From positions 1 through 11,561 of the forward strand of contig JAFGVZ010000043.1 of the NCBI GenBank assembly GCA_016937725.1: a DNA stretch of 11,561 nucleotides. The letters run 5' to 3'. Shown here piece after piece: positions 1 through 6,604 of the stretch; position 1 is the stretch's first letter; each line of letters begins with the position of its first letter. The stretch is from Paracoccaceae bacterium (GTDB taxonomy: Bacteria; Pseudomonadota; Alphaproteobacteria; Rhodobacterales; Rhodobacteraceae). The position numbers and the translations under genes were made by a program. The notes beneath the pieces are model-generated. The model was not told the origin of the DNA and ran no database searches. It saw only the letters and a program-made list of their open reading frames with translations.

Positions 1-84
1 GATGTCGCTTTGCACCGTGAAGCGCCGCAATTTGGCGATGCAGGCGCCGTGGTGCTTTGTAGAAAGGGGAAATTCCCGTCCTGA
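1..84 (+). CDS. Possible 3' end of an upstream gene (partial)
   Basis: From the first base, frame 1 stays open for 27 codons and ends at TGA 82-84, about 30 bases before the MttB-family gene. The last residues read GAVVLCRKGKFPS. I do not recognise a family, and 27 codons is too short to exclude chance. The final codons (TGT AGA AAG GGG AAA) are less GC-rich than is usual here, which argues against it. The stop falls inside the left arm of the hairpin at 75-98, so that hairpin could serve the 3' end of such a gene. Frame 2 is also open here, and no frame is clearly favoured. Confidence 0.18.
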   Translation, partial: DVALHREAPQFGDAGAVVLCRKGKFPS

Positions 85-98
85 CCCTTCAGGACGGG
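75..98 (+). promoter_or_regulatory. Perfect 10-bp hairpin just upstream of the MttB-family gene's RBS
   Basis: CCCGTCCTGA (75-84) and TCAGGACGGG (89-98) are exact reverse complements around a 4-base loop, CCCT. The right arm ends 4 bases before the AGGGAG ribosome binding site (103-108). No T-run follows on the plus strand, so it is not a standard intrinsic terminator for an upstream gene. It may be a 5' leader hairpin affecting initiation or mRNA stability, or a processing signal between co-transcribed genes. The structure is seen in the sequence; the function is inferred. Confidence 0.5.
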
Positions 99-116
99 CT
101 CTAGGGAGTGTGCGAC

Positions 117-1685
117 ATGGCAGAACCGGCGATGGACATGAACAGCGCGACAGGCGGACGGCGCGGGCGCAGCGGTGGCGGCGGCGCAGCCCGACGCGCA
201 GCACGTTCTGCGGTCAGCCTGGACACCGCGAAATATATCGAACGCAACATCCCCAACCTTGAAGTTCTGAACGCAGAGGCGCTGGAAATTATCGAGACCA
301 ATGCCGAAACCGTTCTGGCCGAAATTGGTGTCAATTTTTCCGACAACCCGGCGGCGTTGGACCTTTGGCGCGCAGCAGGGGCCGAGATAGAGGGCGAGCG
401 CGTGCGCATCCCGCGCGGGCTGGCGCGCAAACTGTGCGCAACCGCGCCCGCGACCTTCACCCAACACGCCCGCAACCCGGCGCGCAATGTCGAAATCGGC
501 GGCCGCAACCTTGTTCTGGCACCGGTCTACGGCCCGCCCTTCGTGCGCGATCTGGCGGGTGGCCGCCGCTATGCCACGATGGCCGATTTCCGCAATTTCG
601 TGAAACTGGGCTATATGTCGAAATGGCTGCACCATTCCGGCGGCACGGTCTGCGAGCCGACCGACGTGGCCGTGAACAAGCGCCATCTGGACATGTTGCT
701 GGCGCATATGACCTTGTCGGACAAGCCCTATATGGGGTCGGTCACCGAACCCGTGCGGGCCGAGGATTCGGTCGAGATGTCGAAACTGCTCTTCGGGGCA
801 GACTTCGTTGACCAGAACACGGTGATGACCTCGCTCATCAATATCAACAGCCCGCTGACGTTTGATTCCACCATGATGGGCGCGTTAGAGGTTTACGCCC
901 GCGCAAATCAGGCCTGCATCATCTCGCCCTTCATCGTGGGGGGCGCGATGGCGCCGACAACGGTCGCGGGCACGCTGACACAGGTGCTGGCCGAAGTGCT
1001 GGCGGGCGTTGCCTATAGCCAGTTGGTGCGCTCCGGTGCGCCGGTGATTTTCGGGGCCTTCGTCACCTCGATTGACATGAACAGCGGCGCGCCCACCTTT
1101 GGGACGCCGGAAGCGTCGCTCATCACCTATGGCGCGGGGCAATTGGCGCGGCGCCTGGGCTTACCCTACCGCTCTGGCGGGTCGTTCTGCGGGTCCAAAC
1201 TGCCAGATGCCCAAGCCGCCTATGAAACTGCCAACAGCCTGAACATGGCGCTTTTGTCGGGCGTCAACTTCATGCTGCATGCTTGCGGCTGGCTGGAAGG
1301 GGGGCTTGTGGCGTCTTACGAGAAATTCGTGATGGATGCCGACCAGCTTGGCACGCTGCACCATTTGGCACGCGGCGTGGACATGTCGGAAAACGGGCAA
1401 GCCATGGATGCCCTGCGCGAGGTTGGACCGGGCGGCCATTTCCTGGGCTGCGCGCATACCCAAGCCAATTTCAAGGATGCGTTCTGGCGGTCCGACCTGC
1501 TGGATTACAAACCCTTCGAGACATGGGACGAAGACGGCGCACGCGACACGCAAACATTGGCCAGTCTGCGCGTGGCCAAGATGCTGGGCGATTACCAGCA
1601 ACCCGCCCTGGACCCAGCCGTGAACGAGGCTTTGGCCGATTACGTCGCGCGCCGCAAAGCGTCGGAACCCGACGCTTTCGGTTGA
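117..1685 (+). CDS. MttB-superfamily (trimethylamine methyltransferase family) protein, non-pyrrolysine type, 522 aa
   Basis: This belongs to the MttB family, corrinoid-dependent methyltransferases that move a methyl group from a methylated amine or betaine to a corrinoid protein. True MttB uses trimethylamine and carries pyrrolysine at an in-frame amber codon. This frame runs uninterrupted with no TAG, so it is a non-Pyl paralogue; some such proteins (for example MtgB, which uses glycine betaine) act on other quaternary amines. The substrate cannot be read here. The body from about residue 35 to 515 is family-like, with glycine-rich barrel segments such as SPFIVGGAMAPTT (270-282) and FGTPEASLITYGAGQLARRL (328-347). 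The N-terminus (residues 13-30) is a basic Gly/Arg stretch, seen in other alphaproteobacterial members as I recall them. ATG 117 was chosen because AGGGAG (103-108) lies 8 bases upstream; a GTG at 108 would sit within that site. No corrinoid protein, corrinoid reductase or methyl acceptor gene is visible. It is cytoplasmic by its lack of signal or membrane segments. Confidence 0.9.
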   Translation: MAEPAMDMNSATGGRRGRSGGGGAARRAARSAVSLDTAKYIERNIPNLEVLNAEALEIIETNAETVLAEIGVNFSDNPAALDLWRAAGAEIEGERVRIPRGLARKLCATAPATFTQHARNPARNVEIGGRNLVLAPVYGPPFVRDLAGGRRYATMADFRNFVKLGYMSKWLHHSGGTVCEPTDVAVNKRHLDMLLAHMTLSDKPYMGSVTEPVRAEDSVEMSKLLFGADFVDQNTVMTSLININSPLTFDSTMMGALEVYARANQACIISPFIVGGAMAPTTVAGTLTQVLAEVLAGVAYSQLVRSGAPVIFGAFVTSIDMNSGAPTFGTPEASLITYGAGQLARRLGLPYRSGGSFCGSKLPDAQAAYETANSLNMALLSGVNFMLHACGWLEGGLVASYEKFVMDADQLGTLHHLARGVDMSENGQAMDALREVGPGGHFLGCAHTQANFKDAFWRSDLLDYKPFETWDEDGARDTQTLASLRVAKMLGDYQQPALDPAVNEALADYVARRKASEPDAFG

Positions 1686-1702
1686 TCGTCCTTGCGCCAT
1701 GC

Positions 1703-1733
1703 AAAAAGGGCCGCCCCTCGGGGCGGCCCTTTT
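1703..1733. terminator. Bidirectional intrinsic terminator
   Basis: GGGCCGCCCC (1708-1717) pairs with GGGGCGGCCC (1720-1729), flanked by A-tract 1703-1707 and T-tract 1730-1733, giving a GC-rich stem with a tiny loop. It starts 17 bases after the MttB-family stop codon and lies 20 bases beyond the end of the convergent permease gene. The flanking A and T tracts let it terminate both transcripts. Confidence 0.85.
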
Positions 1734-1753
1734 CCATTTCCAGAGCGGTGCGA

Positions 1754-3985
1754 TCAATCCGCCCCGCGCGCCGCATTCTTGGGCGTGAGGAACCCGCGCT
1801 GCACCGCAAAGGCTAGGGCCATGATGCTCAGCCCGATGATGTCCGAAATCCAGCCGCCCGAAATCATCGCCAGCGCACCCACCCCGATGACCACGCGCAG
1901 ATACGGGTTCACCTTGCCGAACAGCCAACCCTGCACTGCCGCTGCCAGCAGATACACGCCAAGCGAGGCGGTGATGAAAACATGAGCCACTTCCAGCCAT
2001 GTGCCCTGCATCAGAAGTGCGCTGTTGTAGAAGAACATGAACGGCACCACGAAGGCGGCGATCCCCATCTTGAACGACGCAACCGATGTTTCGATCGGGT
2101 TTGCGCCCGAAATACCGGCGGCGGCGTAAGACGCCAGCGCCACAGGCGGCGTGATTGCCGACAAAACCGCGTAGTAAAACACGAAGAAATGCGCCGTCAG
2201 TTGCGGAATGCCAAGGTTCACCAGGCCCGGTGCCACGACCGAGGCCGCCACCGCATAGGCTGCTGTCGTCGGCATACCCATGCCCAGCAGGATGGCAATG
2301 CACATGGCGAAGAACAGCGCCAGCAATTGCGAGGTTGCGGCCAACCCCAGCAACAGGTTCGAGAAGCGCGCGCCAACCCCGGTCAGGCTGATAACACCCA
2401 CGATAATCCCCGCACAGGCGCAGACCACGATAATCTGGATCGACATCTGCCCGGCGCTTTCGAACGCCTTATAGAGCGCCTTCAGGTCCATCCGGTAGGG
2501 CGTAAGCCATGACACAACCGCCGCCGAAATAGTCGCCAAAGTGCCCGCGCGAATGACCGAATAGCCTTGGAACAGCGCCACGATCAGGATGATGATGGGT
2601 AAGAACAGGAACACCTTTTTCAGCAGGTCCGGCAATTTCGGCAATTCATCCTTGCGCATGCCGCGCATGCCAAGTTTGGCGGCCTCGAAATCGACCATCA
2701 GGTAGACGCAGGCGAAATACAGCACCGCTGGTATGATCGCGGCAATGGCAATTTCCTGATACGGAATGCCGGTAATTTCCGCCATGATGAAGGCCCCTGC
2801 CCCCATGATCGGCGGCATGATCTGCCCGCCCGTGCTGGCCGCTGCTTCCACCGCGCCCGCGGTTTTCTTGTCGTAGCCGACCTTTTTCATCAACGGGATG
2901 GTCAGCGACCCGGTCGCCACCACATTGCCCGCGCTTGTGCCGTTGATCATGCCCATCAGGCCGGATGCGAAGATCGACACTTTCGCAGGCCCACCGCGCG
3001 CGCGCCCTGCCGTGGCGAAGGCGAAGTTGACAAAATAGTCGCCCACTTTCGAGGCCGACAAGAACGCCGCGAAGATAATGAACAAGATGATATAGGTCGA
3101 CGACACCGCCGTTGTCGGCCCCAGAATACCGGCATCGGTATAGACTTGGCTGAAGAACCGCTCCCACGAGATTGCGGGCGAGTTCAGGAAGCCGGGCAGA
3201 TATTGGCCGGTAAACACGTAGATCAGGAACACGACAGAGATGATGACCAGCGCCAGACCAGCAACGCGGCGCGTCAGCTCCAGAATAAGCAATGTGCCCG
3301 CCAGCGCAGCAATGGAAATGCCGATGGGCGCGAAGGGCGTGCCCGTGGAATTTCGCATCAAGGTGCCGAAAATGACGATCAGGTAGGTCGCCACGGCAAT
3401 ACCGCAGATGCCCAGCACAAGGTCGGTGACAGAAAATGCGTGGCGCGGCAGGCGTTCGACCCATGACAGGCCGATCGCGCCCACAGTCGCCACCATCAGC
3501 GGAATGCCGAACAGGTAAATCTCGCGGAATTTCAGCGTGGCATCCATGCCGTTCCACATGACGCCGCCTTCGATCAGCGTGCCAAACCATGCAGCCGCCC
3601 CAACCGCGAACAGCGCGGGCAACAGCAGCACCCATGACAGCCCGCGCACGAGCGGATTAGGGGTGATGATCTCACCCTCGCTGTCGGCAAACCGGGCCGA
3701 GGCGAACAGCATGAAACCCAGCACCAAGGCCCCCGCGACATGGACAATGCGGAAATTCCACGTTTCCATCGGGAAGCGGGGCAAAAGCGGGATTGTCACA
3801 CCGGTCCAGTCCCGAATGGACAGCCCGTTCAGCGCCGCCATGTGAAAAGCCGCATACAGGGCCGACAGCAGGCTGGCGACGATCAGGATCTTGCCGCTGA
3901 ATTGCCTTGCATTGCCAACAAGGGCTTCTTCATCGACCCCTTCGGCAACAATCGGGGTGATCTCTTCGGATGTTTTCTCTGACAC
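1754..3985 (-). CDS. TRAP transporter fused permease (small 4TM plus large 12TM subunits), 743 aa
   Basis: This is the inner-membrane permease of a tripartite ATP-independent periplasmic (TRAP) transporter, with the DctQ-like and DctM-like subunits fused, as is usual for TAXI-type systems. It imports a solute delivered by the periplasmic receptor, driven by a sodium or proton gradient (family knowledge). Hydrophobic segments run almost the whole length. The N-terminal part (about 30-260) is Q-like; the M-like part follows, with family-typical motifs GLMGMINGTSAGNVVATGS (342-360), MPPIMGAGAFIMAEITGIPY (390-409) and GMGMPTTAAYAVAASVVAPG (568-587). The start is GTG at 3983-3985 (product begins SEKTSEE), with AGGTG 6 bases upstream. 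A longer frame to GTG 4048 was rejected because it begins inside the terminator hairpin at 4037-4061. The solute-receptor gene lies immediately upstream on the same strand. The substrate is unknown. Confidence 0.93.
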   Translation of the reverse strand: MSEKTSEEITPIVAEGVDEEALVGNARQFSGKILIVASLLSALYAAFHMAALNGLSIRDWTGVTIPLLPRFPMETWNFRIVHVAGALVLGFMLFASARFADSEGEIITPNPLVRGLSWVLLLPALFAVGAAAWFGTLIEGGVMWNGMDATLKFREIYLFGIPLMVATVGAIGLSWVERLPRHAFSVTDLVLGICGIAVATYLIVIFGTLMRNSTGTPFAPIGISIAALAGTLLILELTRRVAGLALVIISVVFLIYVFTGQYLPGFLNSPAISWERFFSQVYTDAGILGPTTAVSSTYIILFIIFAAFLSASKVGDYFVNFAFATAGRARGGPAKVSIFASGLMGMINGTSAGNVVATGSLTIPLMKKVGYDKKTAGAVEAAASTGGQIMPPIMGAGAFIMAEITGIPYQEIAIAAIIPAVLYFACVYLMVDFEAAKLGMRGMRKDELPKLPDLLKKVFLFLPIIILIVALFQGYSVIRAGTLATISAAVVSWLTPYRMDLKALYKAFESAGQMSIQIIVVCACAGIIVGVISLTGVGARFSNLLLGLAATSQLLALFFAMCIAILLGMGMPTTAAYAVAASVVAPGLVNLGIPQLTAHFFVFYYAVLSAITPPVALASYAAAGISGANPIETSVASFKMGIAAFVVPFMFFYNSALLMQGTWLEVAHVFITASLGVYLLAAAVQGWLFGKVNPYLRVVIGVGALAMISGGWISDIIGLSIMALAFAVQRGFLTPKNAARGAD

Positions 3986-4030
3986 GGGCGGCACCTGCTG
4001 GCATGGGAAAGCGGGCCATGTGCAGCCCGG

Positions 4031-4061
4031 AAAAAAGGCCACCCCCACAAAGGGGATGGCC
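4031..4061 (-). terminator. Intrinsic terminator between solute-receptor and permease genes
   Basis: Read on the minus strand, GGCCATCCCC (4061-4052) pairs with GGGGGTGGCC (4046-4037), including one G-U pair, around the loop TTTGT, and is followed at once by six T (4036-4031). The T-run is on one side only, so the element is oriented for minus-strand transcription. It begins 15 bases after the receptor stop codon and ends 45 bases before the permease start. Partial read-through would give more receptor than permease mRNA, which suits a binding-protein transporter; that role is inferred. Confidence 0.85.
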
Positions 4062-4076
4062 CGAAAGATCAGCGTG

Positions 4077-5060
4077 TTAGCCGCCGTAGATCATATCGGC
4101 GGGAATTTCCGCACCGGCATTTTCCTGGAACCAACGGGCCGCACCGGGGTGCCATTTCAGAACGTTGTTCTTGTCCCAATGCTCTGGCAGCGTGGAACGT
4201 GCCGCACGGTGAATGTTCACCATACGCTCGTTGTCGGACATCACGACATTGGTCGCTTCATAGACAAAGCTTTCCGGCAGATCACAATTGGCCACCGCGA
4301 AGTTCCACATCGAGACGGAGCGCGCAGGCGCTTCCAGCGTGGTGTAGGTGTCTGCCGCGATCTCGAATGCTGACACAGGGTATTCCGCCATGATCGCCGC
4401 TTGCTCTTCTGCGGTGAACTCGATGATGTTCACGTCGGTCTGCACTTCCAACTGGCTGACAGCGGGAACCGGCACACCGGCTGCGAAGGCGATCACATCC
4501 AGTAGACCATCCTGCAACTGGCCGCCAAGGTCGGACCAGCCACCATTGCGACGCTCGAAATTCACGCCCAGCGTTTCCAGCATGCGCGGGAAATAGGTGT
4601 CAGAGGTGGACCCGGCCGGGCCGAAACCGATCCGCGCGCCGTCCGGAATTTCGGAAATCGAGGTGATGCCCGAAGACGACAACGCCGTCACCGAGAAGGG
4701 CGTCTGATACATCGGGAACATGGCGCAAGCCTTGTCCATCGCCAGACCGGGGGCGATCGGGTTGGTCCCTGCCAGCGATTCCGCTGCCGGGCCCATCGTG
4801 GTCATGCCGAAGGCTGCGTCGCCGGTATGCACCAGCGCCATGTTCTGCATCGGGCCGCCGGTAACTTCGGCACCGCCCGAGATGCCCAGTTCTTCGGCCA
4901 CAAGGTTTGCCCAACCAGAGCCATAAGCAAAGAACGTGCCGCCCTGGCTTGCGGTGCCGACCGTGAAGCTTGCAGGCCAGTCGGAACGGTCCTGCGCCTG
5001 CGCCATGGATGCGGTCGCAAGTGCAGCAGCGGCCAAGGCCGTGAAAGTGGTGTAACGCAT
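4077..5060 (-). CDS. TAXI-family TRAP transporter solute-binding protein, 327 aa
   Basis: This is the periplasmic receptor that captures the solute for the fused TRAP permease encoded just downstream. Residues 1-22 form a Sec signal peptide (MRY, hydrophobic Ala-rich core, AQA before QD). The mature N-terminus has the TAXI signature FTVGTASQGGTFFAYGSGW (32-50), then GGPMQNMALVHTGDAAFGM (68-86). GFGPAGSTSD (145-154) lies in the middle and LKWHPGAARWFQE (301-313) near the end, both typical of the family. Length is normal. ATG 5058-5060 was chosen because GGGAGG (5067-5072) lies 6 bases upstream and the signal peptide begins there; a frame extending to 5201 adds 47 unrelated residues. TAXI receptors have varied ligands (glutamate, C4-dicarboxylates and others are known or proposed), and the ligand here cannot be deduced. 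Its promoter should lie in 5061-5254. Confidence 0.93.
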   Translation of the reverse strand: MRYTTFTALAAAALATASMAQAQDRSDWPASFTVGTASQGGTFFAYGSGWANLVAEELGISGGAEVTGGPMQNMALVHTGDAAFGMTTMGPAAESLAGTNPIAPGLAMDKACAMFPMYQTPFSVTALSSSGITSISEIPDGARIGFGPAGSTSDTYFPRMLETLGVNFERRNGGWSDLGGQLQDGLLDVIAFAAGVPVPAVSQLEVQTDVNIIEFTAEEQAAIMAEYPVSAFEIAADTYTTLEAPARSVSMWNFAVANCDLPESFVYEATNVVMSDNERMVNIHRAARSTLPEHWDKNNVLKWHPGAARWFQENAGAEIPADMIYGG

Positions 5061-5254
5061 GAAGATCCTCCCATGGATTTTGCGTATTTTCGCTGTCCCT
5101 GCTGCCCCCTCGCTTGGGCTGCAAGGCACGGTGCAAAAGGATAGGGCAAGTGCTGGCAATGCAAGCATGGCGGCGGGTGGAAACAAAGTTAGCGCAATCA
5201 AAAGCGCCGAATGTGTAGATTCCTACCCATCACGCTGGCGTCATGTGTCGAATG
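5061..5254 (-). promoter_or_regulatory. Likely promoter/operator region of the TAXI-TRAP genes
   Basis: This 194-base gap precedes the receptor gene on the minus strand and follows the regulator gene. GGGAGG (5067-5072) is the receptor's RBS. On the minus strand TTGC occurs six times between 5196 and 5121 (plus-strand GCAA at 5121, 5133, 5146, 5156, 5161 and 5193), and GCACGGTGC (5126-5134) is a short palindrome with one central base. These may be activator sites. I could not find a convincing sigma-54 -24/-12 element or a good sigma-70 promoter, so the assignment rests mainly on position. Confidence 0.45.
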
Positions 5255-6604
5255 CTACTCATCCGATGGCCCATCCTGAAACTGCGCCTTGTCGATCCCG
5301 TGCCGCGTCAATTTGTCATAGAGCGCCTTGCGCGACAGGCCGAGCGATTCGTAGACGGGTTTCAGCGCGCCGCGATGCCGGATCAGCGCATCGACCAACA
5401 CTTTGCGTTCATGCGCGGCCATCATGTCGGACAGCCGCCCGGTGCCGGTATCGGCGACCGGCGCGTCCAACTCGGCCACGCCCAAAGCATGACGTTCGGC
5501 CACGTTGCGCAATTCGCGCACATTGCCGGGCCAGTCCAGCCCCGAAAGCTGCGCCAGCATGGCCGGGTTCGGGCGGCGCGCGCTCAGGCTGTGGCGCGCC
5601 TGTGCACTGGCCAGAAGCTGCGTGAACAGCGCCGGAATATCCTCTGCCCGGTCGCGCAGCGGCGGCACGGTCAGGCTGACCGCGTTCAGCCGATACAGCA
5701 GGTCCGACCGGAACCTGCCCTCGGCCACCAGCGTTTCCAGCGGCACGCGGCTGGTGGCAATGAAGCGCACATCCAATTCGCGCACTTCGTTCGACCCCAG
5801 CGGAGAGATCACGCGGTCTTCCACCACGCGCAGGAACTTGGCCTGCAAATCGGGCGGCATGGCGCCGATATCATCGAGCAAGATCGTGCCGCCGCGCGCA
5901 TGGTCAAATTTACCCGACCGCGCGCGCAAGGCACCGGGAAAGGCCCCGGCCTCGTGCCCGAAAAGCTCAGATTCGATCAGGGTTTCCGGCAGCGCGCTAC
6001 AGGTGATTGCCACGAAGGGTCGGGCGGCCCGCGCCGACATGTCATGCAGGGCGCGCGCGACCACTTCCTTGCCCGTGCCGGTCTCGCCCACGATCAGCAC
6101 ATCGGCATCGGACGGGCCGATGGTGCGGATCTGGCGGCGCAGCGCGATCATGGCGTTCGACCGGCCCACCAGCCGCGCTTCCAGATCATCCGCCTGCCCC
6201 GCCACCGCGCGCAGGCGGCGATTGTCCAGAACCAGCTTGCGATACTCCAAAGCGCGGGCGGCAATGCTGGCCAGTTGCGCACCCGAAAAGGGTTTTTCGA
6301 TGAAATCATGCGCACCTTCGCGCATGGCGCGCACCGCCAGCGGCACATCGCCATGCCCGGTAATCAGGATGACGGGAATATCGGGGTCAATCTCGTGGAT
6401 GCGGGTCATCAGGCTTAGCCCGTCCAGCCCTGGCATGCGGATGTCGGTAATAACGACACCGCCGAAACCTGCCGTAATCAGGTCCAGAACCGGGTCAGCG
6501 CGGGCGAAGCCTTGGGCGACCAAACCGGCAAGATCTAGGGCCTGCTCGGTCGAGCGGCGCAGATCGGCATCATCGTCTATCAGGAATACAGGGGCCGCGG
6601 TCAT
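5255..6604 (-). CDS. dctD: DctD-like sigma-54-type response regulator with altered GAFTGA and Walker B motifs, 449 aa
   Basis: This is the response regulator partner of the kinase encoded upstream (its ATG shares 4 bases with the kinase stop, ATGA at 6604-6601). The receiver domain (about 5-120) has acidic residues D10-D12, phospho-acceptor D54 and K104. The AAA+ domain (about 145-375) has Walker A GETGTGKE (173-180), arginine finger region FRSDLLYRLN (298-307) and sensor II GNVREL (360-365). A Fis-type helix-turn-helix is at about 405-434. Two departures stand out: the sigma-54 contact loop reads GAFPGA (220-225) instead of GAFTGA, and Walker B reads LLDDIG (242-247) instead of LDEIG, replacing the catalytic Glu by Asp. 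It probably controls the adjacent TRAP genes (inference from position). Whether it activates sigma-54 polymerase normally is uncertain. The symbol reflects domain layout and context, not proven dicarboxylate control. Confidence 0.9.
   Translation of the reverse strand: MTAAPVFLIDDDADLRRSTEQALDLAGLVAQGFARADPVLDLITAGFGGVVITDIRMPGLDGLSLMTRIHEIDPDIPVILITGHGDVPLAVRAMREGAHDFIEKPFSGAQLASIAARALEYRKLVLDNRRLRAVAGQADDLEARLVGRSNAMIALRRQIRTIGPSDADVLIVGETGTGKEVVARALHDMSARAARPFVAITCSALPETLIESELFGHEAGAFPGALRARSGKFDHARGGTILLDDIGAMPPDLQAKFLRVVEDRVISPLGSNEVRELDVRFIATSRVPLETLVAEGRFRSDLLYRLNAVSLTVPPLRDRAEDIPALFTQLLASAQARHSLSARRPNPAMLAQLSGLDWPGNVRELRNVAERHALGVAELDAPVADTGTGRLSDMMAAHERKVLVDALIRHRGALKPVYESLGLSRKALYDKLTRHGIDKAQFQDGPSDE

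Noticed and set aside
1..116. Cobalamin riboswitch before the corrinoid-linked MttB-family gene
   Set aside because: Only a simple hairpin is visible, there is too little leader sequence for the full fold, and no B12-box-like sequence was recognised.
117..1685. True pyrrolysine-containing trimethylamine methyltransferase
   Set aside because: The frame has no in-frame amber codon, and no pyl genes are present in the window.
4048..4048. GTG start for the permease, adding 21 residues
   Set aside because: That codon lies inside the terminator hairpin and the added residues have no signal or family similarity. GTG 3985 has an RBS-like AGGTG at good spacing.
5061..5220. Sigma-54 (-24/-12) promoter for the TAXI gene
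   Set aside because: The best candidates on the minus strand have the GG and GC elements separated by 11 or more bases instead of 10 (for example CGGCGC to ATTGC), or have TTGCAC without the GG. None matches well enough.
5243..6418. Long plus-strand reading frame opposite the response-regulator gene
   Set aside because: It has no recognisable domains and a His/Arg/Gln-rich composition typical of the antisense frame of a GC-rich gene. The minus-strand regulator is fully explained.
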